A stretch of DNA of 64,000 bases from Kibdelosporangium philippinense (GTDB taxonomy: Bacteria; Actinomycetota; Actinomycetes; Mycobacteriales; Pseudonocardiaceae): contig NZ_JAJVCN010000002.1 in NCBI RefSeq assembly GCF_021390435.2, positions 868,001-932,000 of the forward strand, read 5' to 3'. Position 1 is the first letter of the stretch, and each line of letters opens with the position of its first letter. Shown piece after piece: positions 41,201 through 50,612 of the stretch. A program made the position numbers and the translations under genes. The notes beneath the pieces were generated by a model that saw only the letters and a list, made by a program, of their open reading frames with translations, made no database searches and had not been told where the DNA came from.

Positions 41201-41743
41201 CGCCACCGAGAACATCATCTTTTTCAGCAGGCTCTTGCCGACCTGCTCCCCGAGGCGCTGCACCAGGTTTCGGAAGATCGTCACGATCACCTGGCGCGTG
41301 GCCATTTGCGCTGGAATCACCCCGGCCAGCGAGCCGCCGAAGGTCGCGAACGCTGCCGCTGTCAGTGCGATGATCTGGATCAACAACGCTGCCAGTGCCG
41401 CCCAGATCGACAGCTTCGCGTACTCGATCTGCATCCCACAGTTACGGCAGGCTTTCGCCAGCGACTCCGAGCCTTCTTTCAGCTTCTCGAACGCCGCTTC
41501 GTCGCCGCCGACAAATTTCTTCCAGTATTCATCGAACTGCTCCGCGGCTTCGCCTTCCATGCTGCCGCGGGCTTCTTTGACCGCACTGTCCGCCGCTTTC
41601 ATCGCCGCGTCGATGTCTCGCGCCGCCGCCTCCCAGACTTCGGCGAGGCGGATCATCGCGTCTTCGTTGCCTTTCGGCCACTCTCCGCCGAGCACCCATG
41701 GCGCGATGTCCTTGACGAACTCCGGTGGGTCCATGATCGCCAT
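35267..41743 (-). CDS. Giant modular ESX-type toxin with ADP-ribosyltransferase and RelA/SpoT-like domains
   Basis: 2158 residues from ATG 41743, four bases after the WXG100 gene. Residues 1-105 form a WXG100/CpnT-like helical domain (PPEFVKDIAPWVLGGEWPKGN), then a hydrophobic segment near 110-140. About 310-945 is a Gly/Pro/Ser linker. Module A (about 950-1117) has His996 in VDVHG and Cys1034 in LVGCQTG, as in caspase-like self-processing proteases. Residues about 1190-1380 match an arginine ADP-ribosyltransferase: Arg1289, STS 1316-1318, Glu1350/Glu1352 (EREVLFPSG). A Gln/Pro linker and Module B follow (about 1625-1799; His1672, Cys1713, but HG is HA). The C-terminus (about 1985-2130) is RelA/SpoT-like: LTDLVGAKITFDS, KDRF 2067-2070 and GYRDL from 2077. 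No signal peptide, consistent with type VII secretion. Confidence 0.85.
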   Translation of the reverse strand: MAIMDPPEFVKDIAPWVLGGEWPKGNEDAMIRLAEVWEAAARDIDAAMKAADSAVKEARGSMEGEAAEQFDEYWKKFVGGDEAAFEKLKEGSESLAKACRNCGMQIEYAKLSIWAALAALLIQIIALTAAAFATFGGSLAGVIPAQMATRQVIVTIFRNLVQRLGEQVGKSLLKKMMFSVATEVAANVAMDAGIQLFQMAKGTRSEFDAGMTLDAVKSGAISGVLGGAASAGVGKVMGDGLGEGLGKSVAREAVQEGVTGAAATAVEGAISGDFSLESVAQGATSGGVSGGLSGAKQHVAGVPADFDVPPVAEETGTVQSGLAPPPASGDSPAPRPVQSAESVQDSSSRLSSAVPPVQAGSSGGAVQSGAGPQGTPAAPAAFSGGSGSSGSASSSGSSGSPSGGAPRAAAPPASPAAFSSGGSSGGASPVSSGGGPVSSGGQSGGGPSGGGSSWGSPVSSGGPSGGPASSGGASSGGGPGGGPVSSGGQSGGAVASGGPASGGGAVSSGGGSSAGGSSGGPVSSGGGSAGSGGAVSGGAPSAGPTQGGGPVTGGTPTPGGPTPGGPPPAAPVTGSPTPGGPTPAPGQSSGAVGAAPMPMAAPMAGTAGGGGTHTPSTPGGNPTTGQPSSSPATGTDKLGNTPIGQQSDRGPATPPSPASGPQPGGSPQGGAVRDTATPASPAPNQQSGSPAQGGTVRDSATATSGPLRETPASGPTPHQTSTPGGPVRDIATPTPTPHQGSTPGGPVRDTTPGSTVRETATPQQGPTPSGTVRDTASGNPTPGGAVRDTAAPTPDRGPQPSPTPHPSQHIPTTNTTGTTPGSSQTPHPTVQSGPANPQGSPQGTHQPGMPYQQNGPTPTGQPSHAQGPAPHSPSPAPHTSGPTQQPAGTGHHTSSPTPHHSGPADSVPPVQRHQPASGPHRFSGNLETPVRASDDGPAAPQRKPAALPDHLKDLKQHITPTQSGIVIERHGSAFPSHQQSAQRLPKHPTHFVVDVHGTSDKALAGERDLSAKDTADIIRASGWDGKQPILLVGCQTGSKPDGFAAQLSRELGGEVTAPNRDAWIDDRGNLFASSSHMGPRDMRPGWPPNGEWATFKSDGTNTPHKTSSPPGHVPDWRAVGSKGPDYAYRRGEAPGSANGPTTSRPSLTDRMAGTRQHDGDDSSASSQLEDKRPPRIVVPEGTPLFFENKPQFRASPLDVQHMKESYPPGMWEQDAEKIDGIVAQHQQFKVVPRDQLIALRGHTAHHTFDTVNNALRTNDIQTLRHYDGYIRTVNSALNHLPPYQGLVSRVINTQHPALRASQYPMGAVITERGFLSTSQEGASKFPGKVELRIHSLTGRDIAPISHRPNEREVLFPSGTQFKVVGTGFDPNTGKHYIQLREIPPPPPPQRPMAPPQQQGGYAPGRQQIPMQSAQGPRQHQNIYNQPPQQRQQHPQVPQQQHPQYGRQPVPPQHPQQGQHPSQRPAQQHGQQPGQAPQQPGQQPTQAPQRAGQRPHQAQQLAGQQQTGQPNQAQQRPHTQQQPGQQPHTQQPPQAHRPIQQPPAQSTHDRAQTTTPLHRPHLEEAPTTQPLRQETRAPEQRTPAQDFTNRPDDAPSAQKLLDEILARPADRIPPKDVPVDLRRFPDDERLPHVAENIRHTQAGISLFDESEDKQRYTARTVERFPGHFVVDTHAKDGFVRSGGRPLSAEDVINIIEALPPGTWDRRTPLLFTGCRMGMAADGVAAQVARHFGVETVASRRDTWIDDHGNMYSAEVDAADTAASGFPRSKWPPNGQWARFTPDGMVHISENNPYPPGHTPDWGNDVPEKAPTSAAPRGIDDTTPRLTGDDVREYLDRPNVSEALDQAVGPEHKVKVDGVEQDIRDFVKQRLPQHPELVEAMQKADYLEKSLLSNPRTISSLLSHPDAIPILTDAVDEVHSRGAEQVERAYVQAGAATPTPLTAEQQQVSAAAKDATRVFKKAETYQLPMGDTPLDEYLDARYKDAAKAQPELNKIVKDLAQQLDGEPGFRPGPKDIHRSRAKILGDYAGDASLLTDLVGAKITFDSIENIYRAMDVIRSDNRLEIVKFKDRFDKPQASGYRDLQMSVRMAPNDHIAEFRLHLAALDDVSSWEHSLYEVTRDFEAVAKAEERDMTTHERALMAAVNMRLRVLFWNALNEVL

Positions 41744-41747
41744 AGGT

Positions 41748-42065
41748 TCAGACCTGCGTGTTGTTGAAGGTCCGCGCGCTGCCCGTGTCCGTGCTCTGGT
41801 GGGCGTCCGCCTGTGCTTTGAGGTTCTTGGCGATCTGGGTCAACGCCGCGGCCACGTCACCGACCGCTTTGCTGATCGCGTCCGCCGCCGGTACGTAGTC
41901 CTTGGCGAAGTTCTGCCCTGACTCGTCGTCTCCCCACGGCTGGCCTTCCGCCTGCAGCTTCGACTTCAGGTCACCAGCGTCCTTGGTGAAGTCCGTGCCA
42001 ACACCGTCGAGTCGCGTCGCACCCCCGCGCACTCCGTCGGGGTTGATCTTCAACTCGCTGCTCAT
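41748..42065 (-). CDS. WXG100 family protein (ESX secretion partner)
   Basis: 105 residues from ATG 42065, behind GAGGGGG; a TTG six bases upstream is possible. Two helices flank a WG turn (QPWGDDESGQNFAKDYVPAADAI), the hallmark of the family. It should dimerise with another WXG100 protein or the toxin N-terminus for export through a type VII system. No secretion machinery (EccC and so on) is in the window. Confidence 0.88.
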   Translation of the reverse strand: MSSELKINPDGVRGGATRLDGVGTDFTKDAGDLKSKLQAEGQPWGDDESGQNFAKDYVPAADAISKAVGDVAAALTQIAKNLKAQADAHQSTDTGSARTFNNTQV

Positions 42066-42079
42066 CGCCAATGACCCCC

Positions 42080-42586
42080 TCAGTCCCGGCGGAACATCTG
42101 CTGGTTGTCGTAGTAGTCGTCGTCCGCTACCGGCTCTGACGGGCGAGCGGGCTGATCCGTTTCATCCTCTTCCGGCTGCTCGATCCGGAACAGGTCACGC
42201 AACGACGGCGCCCCGGGCACCAGGTCCGGCAGGTCGATCAGGTCCTCGTCCGGGGTGAACTGGCTCGCTTCGCGGTGCAGTTCGGTTCGCACGCCTGCCG
42301 CCGCCTTGCGGATCACACGTGTGATCTCGGCCGCGAGCTGCTCGGGCGTGCGCTCGTAGGCGCGCGATGTCAGCGTCAGCTCCGTCAGGTTGCCGGTCAT
42401 GTCCACTCTTGCATTGATCACGCCGTCGGCCGACTCCGACGACCCGGTCAGCGCGGTCATTCTGGCCTGCGCTTCTTTCAGGTCCTCGGTCTTGCGGCGT
42501 ACCTCTTCCATCATCTTGTCGACTTGGCGTCGCAGGTCCGCGTTGCGCTCCGCCAGACGGTCGGCGTCGAAATCCGGTTCGGACAA
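42080..42586 (-). CDS. YbaB/EbfC-family protein, ESX-locus type
   Basis: 168 residues from a TTG at 42586 behind GAGGGG; the longer frame upstream has no family features. A helical N-terminus (RLAERNADLRRQVDKMMEEVRRKTEDL) leads into a YbaB-like strand pattern (INARVDMTGNLTELTLTSRAYERTPEQLAAEITRVIRKA). Proteins of this type often precede WXG100 genes in actinomycete toxin loci. It is first in the toxin operon, and its 5' region faces the rpsL promoter. Confidence 0.8.
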   Translation of the reverse strand: MSEPDFDADRLAERNADLRRQVDKMMEEVRRKTEDLKEAQARMTALTGSSESADGVINARVDMTGNLTELTLTSRAYERTPEQLAAEITRVIRKAAAGVRTELHREASQFTPDEDLIDLPDLVPGAPSLRDLFRIEQPEEDETDQPARPSEPVADDDYYDNQQMFRRD

Positions 42587-42747
42587 GGCCCGCGCCCCTC
42601 GGCTCCAATCGGTGACAGCTGACTTGCGGAATGTACCCGGCTGTGTAGACGACAGTGAGCCCTTCGGCGTAACCGATACTTCGGACCTGGGAATAACCCG
42701 GTGTCCAGCTGCTGTTAACCACCACAGCTGGTCTGTCCGACCCCCGT

Positions 42748-42776
42748 TTTGCCCGTGCGGAACGGGCCAGGTATCT
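42748..42776 (+). promoter_or_regulatory. Candidate promoter of rpsL-rpsG-fusA
   Basis: TTGCCC (42748-42753), 17 bases, TATCTT (42771-42776). It lies 247 bases upstream of rpsL within the 437-base divergent region shared with the toxin operon; the long 5' leader contains the conserved motif at 42925-42944. Confidence 0.45.
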
Positions 42777-42924
42777 TTGCTAATCGTGCCTGACTGATGT
42801 CGGGCCGCTCCGTGTGCCTGTCGTCCGTGCGAACGACGACGCGAACCGGCACGGAGACTCCCAAACCCCGTTGGGATGCCGCGGTTGTTCGATGTGGCGC
42901 TGTCCCGCACGGGCCGTTGAGGAA

Positions 42925-42944
42925 GGGCGACACGCCCGACCTCG
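42925..42944 (+). promoter_or_regulatory. Ribosomal leader motif upstream of rpsL
   Basis: A GGGCG-ACA-CGCCC hairpin (42925-42937) runs into CGACCTCG. The 18 bases 42927-42944 are repeated exactly at 47635-47652 upstream of rpsJ. It begins 97 bases before the rpsL start. Confidence 0.55.
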
Positions 42945-43023
42945 GGTTACGGCGGGGCCAGGGGGAATACAGCAGAACCACGGACAACCGCCATGAAGAA
43001 GCAGTCGTAGAGAAAGCCGGTCC

Positions 43024-43398
43024 ATGCCCACGATCCAGCAGCTGGTCCGTAAGGGCCGCCAGGACAAGGTCGCCAAGACCAAGACCGCGGCGCTCAAGGG
43101 GAGCCCGCAGCGGCGCGGTGTGTGCACGCGTGTGTACACCACCACGCCCAAGAAGCCGAACTCGGCGCTGCGCAAGGTCGCCCGTGTCAAGTTGACCAGC
43201 GGCATCGAGGTCACCGCCTACATCCCTGGTGAGGGCCACAACCTCCAGGAGCACTCGATGGTGCTCGTGCGTGGTGGCCGTGTGAAGGACCTCCCGGGTG
43301 TTCGTTACAAGATCATCCGCGGCTCGCTGGACACGCAGGGCGTGAAGAACCGCAAGCAGGCTCGCAGCCGCTACGGCGCGAAGAAGGAGAAGAGCTGA
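43024..43398 (+). CDS. rpsL: 30S ribosomal protein S12
   Basis: 124 residues, complete. S12 sits at the decoding centre. The streptomycin-determining region TTPKKPNSALRKVARV and the second site RVKDLPGVRYK have the usual susceptible residues (both lysines present). First gene of the str operon; the stop and the rpsG start are one base apart. Confidence 0.98.
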   Translation: MPTIQQLVRKGRQDKVAKTKTAALKGSPQRRGVCTRVYTTTPKKPNSALRKVARVKLTSGIEVTAYIPGEGHNLQEHSMVLVRGGRVKDLPGVRYKIIRGSLDTQGVKNRKQARSRYGAKKEKS

Positions 43399-43399
43399 G

Positions 43400-43870
43400 A
43401 TGCCCCGCAAGGGACCGGCCCCGAAGCGGCCGCTGATCTCCGACCCGGTCTACAGCTCCCCGCTGGTCACCCAGTTGATCAACAAGGTGCTGAAGGACGG
43501 CAAGCGTTCCGTGGCCGAGAAGATCGTCTACGGCGCGCTTGAGGGTGCCCGCGAGAAGACGAGCACCGACCCGGTCGTGACGCTCAAGCGCGCGCTGGAC
43601 AACGTCAAGCCGGCCATCGAGGTCAAGCCTCGCCGTGTCGGTGGCGCCACCTACCAGGTGCCGATCGAGGTCAAGCCCGGCCGCAGCACCACGCTGGCCC
43701 TGCGCTGGCTGGTCAGCTACTCCCGCAGCCGTCGTGAGAAGACGATGGTCGAGCGCCTCATGAACGAGCTGCTCGACGCGAGCAATGGCCTTGGGGCGAG
43801 CGTCAAGCGCCGCGAGGACACGCACAAGATGGCTGAGTCCAACAAGGCCTTCGCCCACTACCGCTGGTGA
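43400..43870 (+). CDS. rpsG: 30S ribosomal protein S7
   Basis: 156 residues from ATG 43400. S7 nucleates assembly of the small-subunit head. Typical segments: MPRKGPAPKR at the start, INKVLKDGKRSVAEKIVYGAL and LRWLVSYSRSRREKTMVERL. Canonical position between rpsL and fusA. Confidence 0.98.
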   Translation: MPRKGPAPKRPLISDPVYSSPLVTQLINKVLKDGKRSVAEKIVYGALEGAREKTSTDPVVTLKRALDNVKPAIEVKPRRVGGATYQVPIEVKPGRSTTLALRWLVSYSRSRREKTMVERLMNELLDASNGLGASVKRREDTHKMAESNKAFAHYRW

Positions 43871-43915
43871 TCTAGCCACCAGTCCGACAGCTCTGCAAGA
43901 CAGGGGAAGATTCTC

Positions 43916-46015
<2,100 letters not shown>

Positions 46016-46022
46016 CCCCTCA

Positions 46023-46054
46023 CCGGAGCACCACACAACGTGTGGGCTCTCCGG
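46023..46054 (+). promoter_or_regulatory. Hairpin between fusA and tuf
   Basis: Inner stem CCACAC-AAC-GTGTGG and outer stem CCGGAG/CTCCGG, separated by a small internal loop. It directly follows the fusA stop and could attenuate or process the fusA-tuf transcript. Confidence 0.55.
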
Positions 46055-46086
46055 GGTTCCCCCGGGGTCCGCACAACCGACCCTGA

Positions 46087-46116
46087 TGACCCGGCGGGGC
46101 GAAGTGAATCTATTCT
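46087..46116 (+). promoter_or_regulatory. Possible tuf-specific promoter
   Basis: TGACCC, an 18-base spacer and TATTCT (46111-46116), 41 bases upstream of the tuf start. A separate tuf promoter after fusA is known in streptomycetes; the match here is modest. Confidence 0.35.
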
Positions 46117-46156
46117 TCGCCCTTTCGGATAAGAACAAGTCCAGGAGGACAATCCA

Positions 46157-47350
46157 GTGGCGAAGGCGAAGTTCGAGCGGACCAAGCCGCACGTCAACAT
46201 CGGTACCGTCGGTCACATCGACCACGGAAAGACGACGCTTACCGCGGCCATTTCCAAGGTTCTGCACGACAAGTACCCGGAGTTGAACCCCTTCACGCCG
46301 TTCGACGAGATCGACAAGGCGCCGGAGGAGAAGCAGCGCGGTATCACCATCTCGATCGCTCACATCGAGTACCAGACCGAGAAGCGGCACTACGCGCACG
46401 TCGACTGCCCGGGTCACGCTGACTACATCAAGAACATGATCACCGGTGCCGCCCAGATGGACGGCGCGATCCTGGTGGTCGCCGCGACCGACGGCCCGAT
46501 GCCGCAGACCAAGGAGCACGTGCTCCTTGCCCGCCAGGTCGGCGTGCCGTACATCGTTGTCGCCCTGAACAAGGCCGACATGGTGGACGACGAGGAGATC
46601 CTCGAGCTCGTCGAGCTCGAGGTCCGCGAGCTGCTGACCGAGTACGAGTTCCCGGGCGACGACCTCCCCGTGGTCCGCGTCTCGGCGCTGAAGGCGCTCG
46701 AGGGCGACGCCGAGTGGGGCGCCAAGCTGCTCGAGCTGCTTGACGCGGTCGACGAGAACATCCCGGAGCCGGTCCGCGAGACCGACCGTCCGTTCCTGAT
46801 GCCGATCGAGGACGTCTTCACGATCACCGGTCGTGGCACGGTCGTCACCGGTCGTATCGAGCGCGGTGTCGTCAACGTCAACGAGGAGGTCGAGATCCTC
46901 GGCATCCGCGAGAAGGCGACCAAGACCACGGTCACCGGCGTTGAGATGTTCCGCAAGCTGCTCGACCAGGGCCAGGCCGGCGACAACGTGGGTCTGCTGG
47001 TTCGTGGTGTCAAGCGTGAGGACGTCGAGCGCGGCATGGTCGTTGCCAAGCCGGGCACCTCGACCCCGCACACCGAGTTCGAGGCGCAGGTCTACATCCT
47101 GTCCAAGGACGAGGGTGGCCGCCACACGCCGTTCTTCCAGAACTACCGCCCGCAGTTCTACTTCCGTACGACCGACGTGACCGGCGTCGTGACCCTCCCC
47201 GAGGGCACCGAGATGGTCATGCCGGGCGACGACACGAAGATGACCGTCCAGCTGATCCAGCCGATCGTGATGGACGAGGGCATGCGGTTCACCATCCGTG
47301 AGGGTGGCCGGACCGTCGGCGCCGGTACCCTGACCAAGATCATCAAGTGA
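46157..47350 (+). CDS. tuf: Elongation factor Tu
   Basis: 397 residues from GTG 46157 behind AGGAGGA. EF-Tu delivers aminoacyl-tRNA to the ribosome. G1 GHIDHGKTTLTAAI, G3 DCPGHADYIKNMI and G4 NKADMVDD are present, and the C-terminal GRTVGAGTLTKIIK is normal, with no elfamycin-resistance signature noticed. Confidence 0.98.
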   Translation: MAKAKFERTKPHVNIGTVGHIDHGKTTLTAAISKVLHDKYPELNPFTPFDEIDKAPEEKQRGITISIAHIEYQTEKRHYAHVDCPGHADYIKNMITGAAQMDGAILVVAATDGPMPQTKEHVLLARQVGVPYIVVALNKADMVDDEEILELVELEVRELLTEYEFPGDDLPVVRVSALKALEGDAEWGAKLLELLDAVDENIPEPVRETDRPFLMPIEDVFTITGRGTVVTGRIERGVVNVNEEVEILGIREKATKTTVTGVEMFRKLLDQGQAGDNVGLLVRGVKREDVERGMVVAKPGTSTPHTEFEAQVYILSKDEGGRHTPFFQNYRPQFYFRTTDVTGVVTLPEGTEMVMPGDDTKMTVQLIQPIVMDEGMRFTIREGGRTVGAGTLTKIIK

Positions 47351-47354
47351 TTTT

Positions 47355-47371
47355 GGTCGGCTAAGCCGACC
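47355..47371 (+). terminator. Short hairpin after tuf
   Basis: GGTCGGC-TAA-GCCGACC, a perfect 7-bp stem starting four bases after the tuf stop. There is no T-tract, so termination strength is uncertain. Confidence 0.5.
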
Positions 47372-47762
47372 CCGATTTGGACGCCATATTTCGGTATGGC
47401 ATCCTGTATAGGTTGCTCGTCGTGGGGCGGCCGGTTCTCGCAAGGAACCCGGCCGCCTCCGCGCGAGGGCTGTAGTGCGAAAGCCCGTCATGCGGGAACT
47501 GCGCACGGCGGCCGTCAGTGAGACAAATAAGGGTTATGCCGGAAATTCTGTTGAGCTTCCGGCCGCCCGTCCCACATACGTCAGGTTCTCCCCGCGAGAT
47601 CCATACGACTGTGGGACCGGTCTGTGAGTCAGGCGCGACACGCCCGACCTCGTGGACCGGGAACCATGACTTGTGAACAGGGGAGCGGAGCCTCCACTGC
47701 CGGCGAAATCGCTGGTAAAGAGCTCTGACAAGGGACATCACGGAAGGAACGGCAAAGCCACC
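47372..47762 (+). promoter_or_regulatory. Leader region of the S10 operon
   Basis: No gene in this 390-base gap. A promoter may lie at 47377-47410 (TTGGAC; TGTATAGG), though the spacing is not ideal. A two-part hairpin occupies 47475-47506 (GTGCG/CGCAC around CCCG/CGGG). The 18-base motif shared with the rpsL leader is at 47635-47652. The long structured leader suggests autogenous control of the operon. Confidence 0.45.
47635..47652 (+). promoter_or_regulatory. Ribosomal leader motif upstream of rpsJ
   Basis: Identical over 18 bases to 42927-42944 upstream of rpsL, with hairpin potential GGCG/CGCC; it lies 110 bases before the rpsJ start. Confidence 0.55.
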
Positions 47763-48068
47763 ATGGCGGGACAGAAGATCCGCATCCGGCTCAAGGCCTA
47801 CGACCACGAGGCGATCGACGCCTCAGCGCGCAAGATCGTCGAGACCGTGACGCGTACCGGCGCTCGGGTCGTTGGGCCAGTGCCGCTGCCGACCGAGAAG
47901 AACGTCTACTGCGTCATCCGCTCGCCGCACAAGTACAAGGACTCGCGCGAGCACTTCGAGATGCGTACGCACAAGCGTCTGATCGACATCCTCGACCCGA
48001 CGCCGAAGACGGTCGACGCGCTGATGCGCATCGACCTGCCGGCCAGCGTCGACGTCAACATCCAGTAA
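47763..48068 (+). CDS. rpsJ: 30S ribosomal protein S10
   Basis: 101 residues from ATG 47763 (MAGQKIRIRLKAYDHEAID); the in-frame upstream extension is rejected since all S10 proteins start here. S10 is also the NusE transcription factor. First gene of the S10 operon. Confidence 0.98.
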   Translation: MAGQKIRIRLKAYDHEAIDASARKIVETVTRTGARVVGPVPLPTEKNVYCVIRSPHKYKDSREHFEMRTHKRLIDILDPTPKTVDALMRIDLPASVDVNIQ

Positions 48069-48107
48069 GCGCCTGCGCGCGAGAAACGCAGCGGAGAGAA
48101 CGAGACC

Positions 48108-48758
48108 ATGTCTGACAGGCAAGTGAAGGGCATTCTGGGCACCAAGCTCGGTATGACCCAGGTCTTCGACGAGTCGAACCGGGTCGTCCCGGTGACCGTC
48201 GTGCAGGCCGGGCCGAACGTGGTGACCCAGGTACGCACCCAGGACAACGACGGCTACACCGCGGTGCAGCTGGCCTTCGGGGCCATCGACCCGCGCAAGG
48301 TGAACAAGCCGCGGGCCGGGCACTTCACCAAGGCCGGCGTGACCCCTCGGCGAGTGCTCGCCGAGCTGCGCACCACTGATGCGGACTCATACGAGGTCGG
48401 CCAGGAGATCACCGCCGAGGTGTTCGAGGCCGGCACCGTCATCGACGTCACCGGCACCAGCAAGGGCAAGGGCACCGCGGGTGTCATGAAGCGCCACGGC
48501 TTCAAGGGTCTGAGCGCCTCGCACGGTACCCAGCGCAAGCACCGCTCCCCGGGTTCGATCGGCGGCTGCGCCACCCCGGGCCGCGTGTTCAAGGGCCTGC
48601 GGATGGCAGGCCGTATGGGTCACGAGAAGGTGACCACCCAGAACCTGACCGTGCACCGGGTCGACGCCGAGTCGGGCCTCATCCTGATCAAGGGTGCGGT
48701 TCCCGGCCCCAAGGGCGGCCTCGTGTTCCTCAAGAGCGCCGCGAAGGGTGGTGCGTGA
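48108..48758 (+). CDS. rplC: 50S ribosomal protein L3
   Basis: 216 residues from ATG 48108 (MSDRQVKGILGTKLGMTQVF). The loop reaching the peptidyl transferase centre (HGFKGLSASHGTQRKHRSPGSIGG) is intact. Canonical position after rpsJ; its stop precedes the rplD ATG by one base. Confidence 0.98.
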   Translation: MSDRQVKGILGTKLGMTQVFDESNRVVPVTVVQAGPNVVTQVRTQDNDGYTAVQLAFGAIDPRKVNKPRAGHFTKAGVTPRRVLAELRTTDADSYEVGQEITAEVFEAGTVIDVTGTSKGKGTAGVMKRHGFKGLSASHGTQRKHRSPGSIGGCATPGRVFKGLRMAGRMGHEKVTTQNLTVHRVDAESGLILIKGAVPGPKGGLVFLKSAAKGGA

Positions 48759-48759
48759 A

Positions 48760-49443
48760 ATGACCAGCGTTGACGTTCGCACCCCGGACGGCAAGACCGA
48801 CGGCTCCGTTGAGCTGCCCGCGGGCATCTTCGACGTGCAGGCGAACATCCCGCTGATGCACCAGGTTGTCGTCGCCCAGGAAGCCGCAGCGCGGCAGGGC
48901 ACGCACGACACCAAGACTCGCGGCGAGGTTCGCGGTGGCGGCAAGAAGCCGTACCGCCAGAAGGGCACCGGCCGGGCCCGCCAGGGTTCGACCCGCGCCC
49001 CGCAGTTCGTCGGCGGTGGCGTCGTGCACGGCCCGACGCCTCGGGACTACACCCAGCGGACCCCCAAGAAGATGAAGGCTGCCGCTCTGCGTGGCGCTCT
49101 TTCTGACCGGGTTCGCGCGGAGCAGTTGCACGTCGTGTCCTCTTTGGTCACCGGCGACGCACCGTCCACCAAGGACGCCCGCAAGGTCATCGGCGAGCTC
49201 ACCAGTGCGCGCAATGTTCTCGTTGTGCTCACCCGTGCGGACGAGCTGAACCTGCTGTCGGTGCGCAACCTGCCGAACGTGCACGTGTTGTGGCCGGACC
49301 AGTTGAACACCCGCGACGTGCTGTTCGCCGACGACGTGGTGTTCACCAAGGACGCGTACGAAGCCTTCGTCGCCGGCCCGATCTCGGGTCGCTCGGCCAC
49401 GGCGACCGCTCGCTCCGGTGAAGTTGAGGAGGAGTCGAAGTGA
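48760..49443 (+). CDS. rplD: 50S ribosomal protein L4
   Basis: 227 residues from ATG 48760 (MTSVDVRTPDGKTDGSVELP). The extended loop in the exit tunnel is seen as KPYRQKGTGRARQGSTRAPQFVGGGVVHGP. Its stop overlaps the rplW start by GTGA. Confidence 0.97.
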   Translation: MTSVDVRTPDGKTDGSVELPAGIFDVQANIPLMHQVVVAQEAAARQGTHDTKTRGEVRGGGKKPYRQKGTGRARQGSTRAPQFVGGGVVHGPTPRDYTQRTPKKMKAAALRGALSDRVRAEQLHVVSSLVTGDAPSTKDARKVIGELTSARNVLVVLTRADELNLLSVRNLPNVHVLWPDQLNTRDVLFADDVVFTKDAYEAFVAGPISGRSATATARSGEVEEESK

Positions 49444-49739
49444 TTCCCGACCCCCGCGACATCCTGCGCGCGCCGGTCATCTCCGAGAAGAGCTACAGCC
49501 TTCTCGAGGAGAACAAGTACACGTTCCTGGTCCACCCGGAGGCCAACAAGACCGCTATCAAGATCGCGGTCGAGAAGGTCTTCGGCGTCAAGGTGATCAG
49601 CGTGAACACGTTGAACCGGCAGGGCAAGCGCAAGCGCACCCGGACCGGCTTCGGCAAGCGCAAGGACACCAAGCGCGCCATTGTCACGCTTTCCGCTGAC
49701 TCGAAGCCGATCGAGATCTTCGGCGGCCCGGCCGCCTAA
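49440..49739 (+). CDS. rplW: 50S ribosomal protein L23
   Basis: 99 residues from GTG 49440 (MIPDPRDILRAPVISEKSY). L23 lies at the tunnel exit and docks SRP and trigger factor. Normal length and sequence; rplB follows after 21 bases. Confidence 0.97.
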   Translation: MIPDPRDILRAPVISEKSYSLLEENKYTFLVHPEANKTAIKIAVEKVFGVKVISVNTLNRQGKRKRTRTGFGKRKDTKRAIVTLSADSKPIEIFGGPAA

Positions 49740-49760
49740 GGGAACGAGGAACTCGCAGAG

Positions 49761-50594
49761 ATGGGCATCCGCAAGTACAAGCCGACGACGCCGGGCCGTC
49801 GCGGCTCCAGTGTTTCGGACTTCGCCGAGATCACCCGTGATCACCCGGAGAAGTCGCTGGTCCGGCCGCTGAACAAGAAGGGCGGCCGCAACGCGCACGG
49901 CAAGATCACCACCCGGCACAAGGGTGGCGGTCACAAGCGTGCGTACCGGCTGATCGACTTCCGTCGCAACGACAAGGACGGCATCCCGGCCAAGGTCGCG
50001 CACATCGAGTACGACCCCAACCGGACCGCGCGTATCGCGCTGCTGCACTACGCCGACGGCGAGAAGCGCTACATCATCGCGCCGGAGAAGCTGCGCCAGG
50101 GCGACCCGATCGAGAACGGCCCCAAGGCCGACATCAAGCCGGGCAACAACCTGCCGCTGCGCAACATCCCGGTCGGCACCGTGGTGCACGCGATCGAGCT
50201 GCGGCCAGGTGGCGGCGCCAAGATCGCCCGTTCCGCAGGCGCCAGCGTTCAGCTGGTCGCTCGCGAGGGCTCGCTGGCACAGCTGCGGATGCCTTCGGGC
50301 GAAATCCGCAACGTCGACGTCCGCTGCCGCGCGACCGTCGGTGCCGTCGGCAACGCCGAGCAGTCGAACATCAACTGGGGCAAGGCCGGTCGTATGCGGT
50401 GGAAGGGCAAGCGCCCGACCGTCCGTGGTGTGGCCATGAACCCGGTCGACCACCCGCACGGTGGTGGTGAAGGCAAGACCTCCGGTGGTCGCCACCCGGT
50501 GAACCCGGCAGGTAAGCCAGAAGGCCGGACCCGTCGCCGCAAGGCGAGCGACCGGATGATCGTCCGTCGTCGCAAGACCGGTAAGAAGCGCTGA
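49761..50594 (+). CDS. rplB: 50S ribosomal protein L2
   Basis: 277 residues from ATG 49761 (MGIRKYKPTTPGRRGSSV). L2 supports subunit joining and the peptidyl transferase centre. The conserved C-terminal VAMNPVDHPHGGGEG motif, including the essential His, is present. Confidence 0.98.
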   Translation: MGIRKYKPTTPGRRGSSVSDFAEITRDHPEKSLVRPLNKKGGRNAHGKITTRHKGGGHKRAYRLIDFRRNDKDGIPAKVAHIEYDPNRTARIALLHYADGEKRYIIAPEKLRQGDPIENGPKADIKPGNNLPLRNIPVGTVVHAIELRPGGGAKIARSAGASVQLVAREGSLAQLRMPSGEIRNVDVRCRATVGAVGNAEQSNINWGKAGRMRWKGKRPTVRGVAMNPVDHPHGGGEGKTSGGRHPVNPAGKPEGRTRRRKASDRMIVRRRKTGKKR

Positions 50595-50612
50595 GCAGGA
50601 AGGGAGTGAACC

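Noticed and set aside
47372..47762. Known metabolite riboswitch upstream of rpsJ
   Set aside because: Hairpins are present but no recognisable riboswitch core; a ribosomal protein leader fits the context better.
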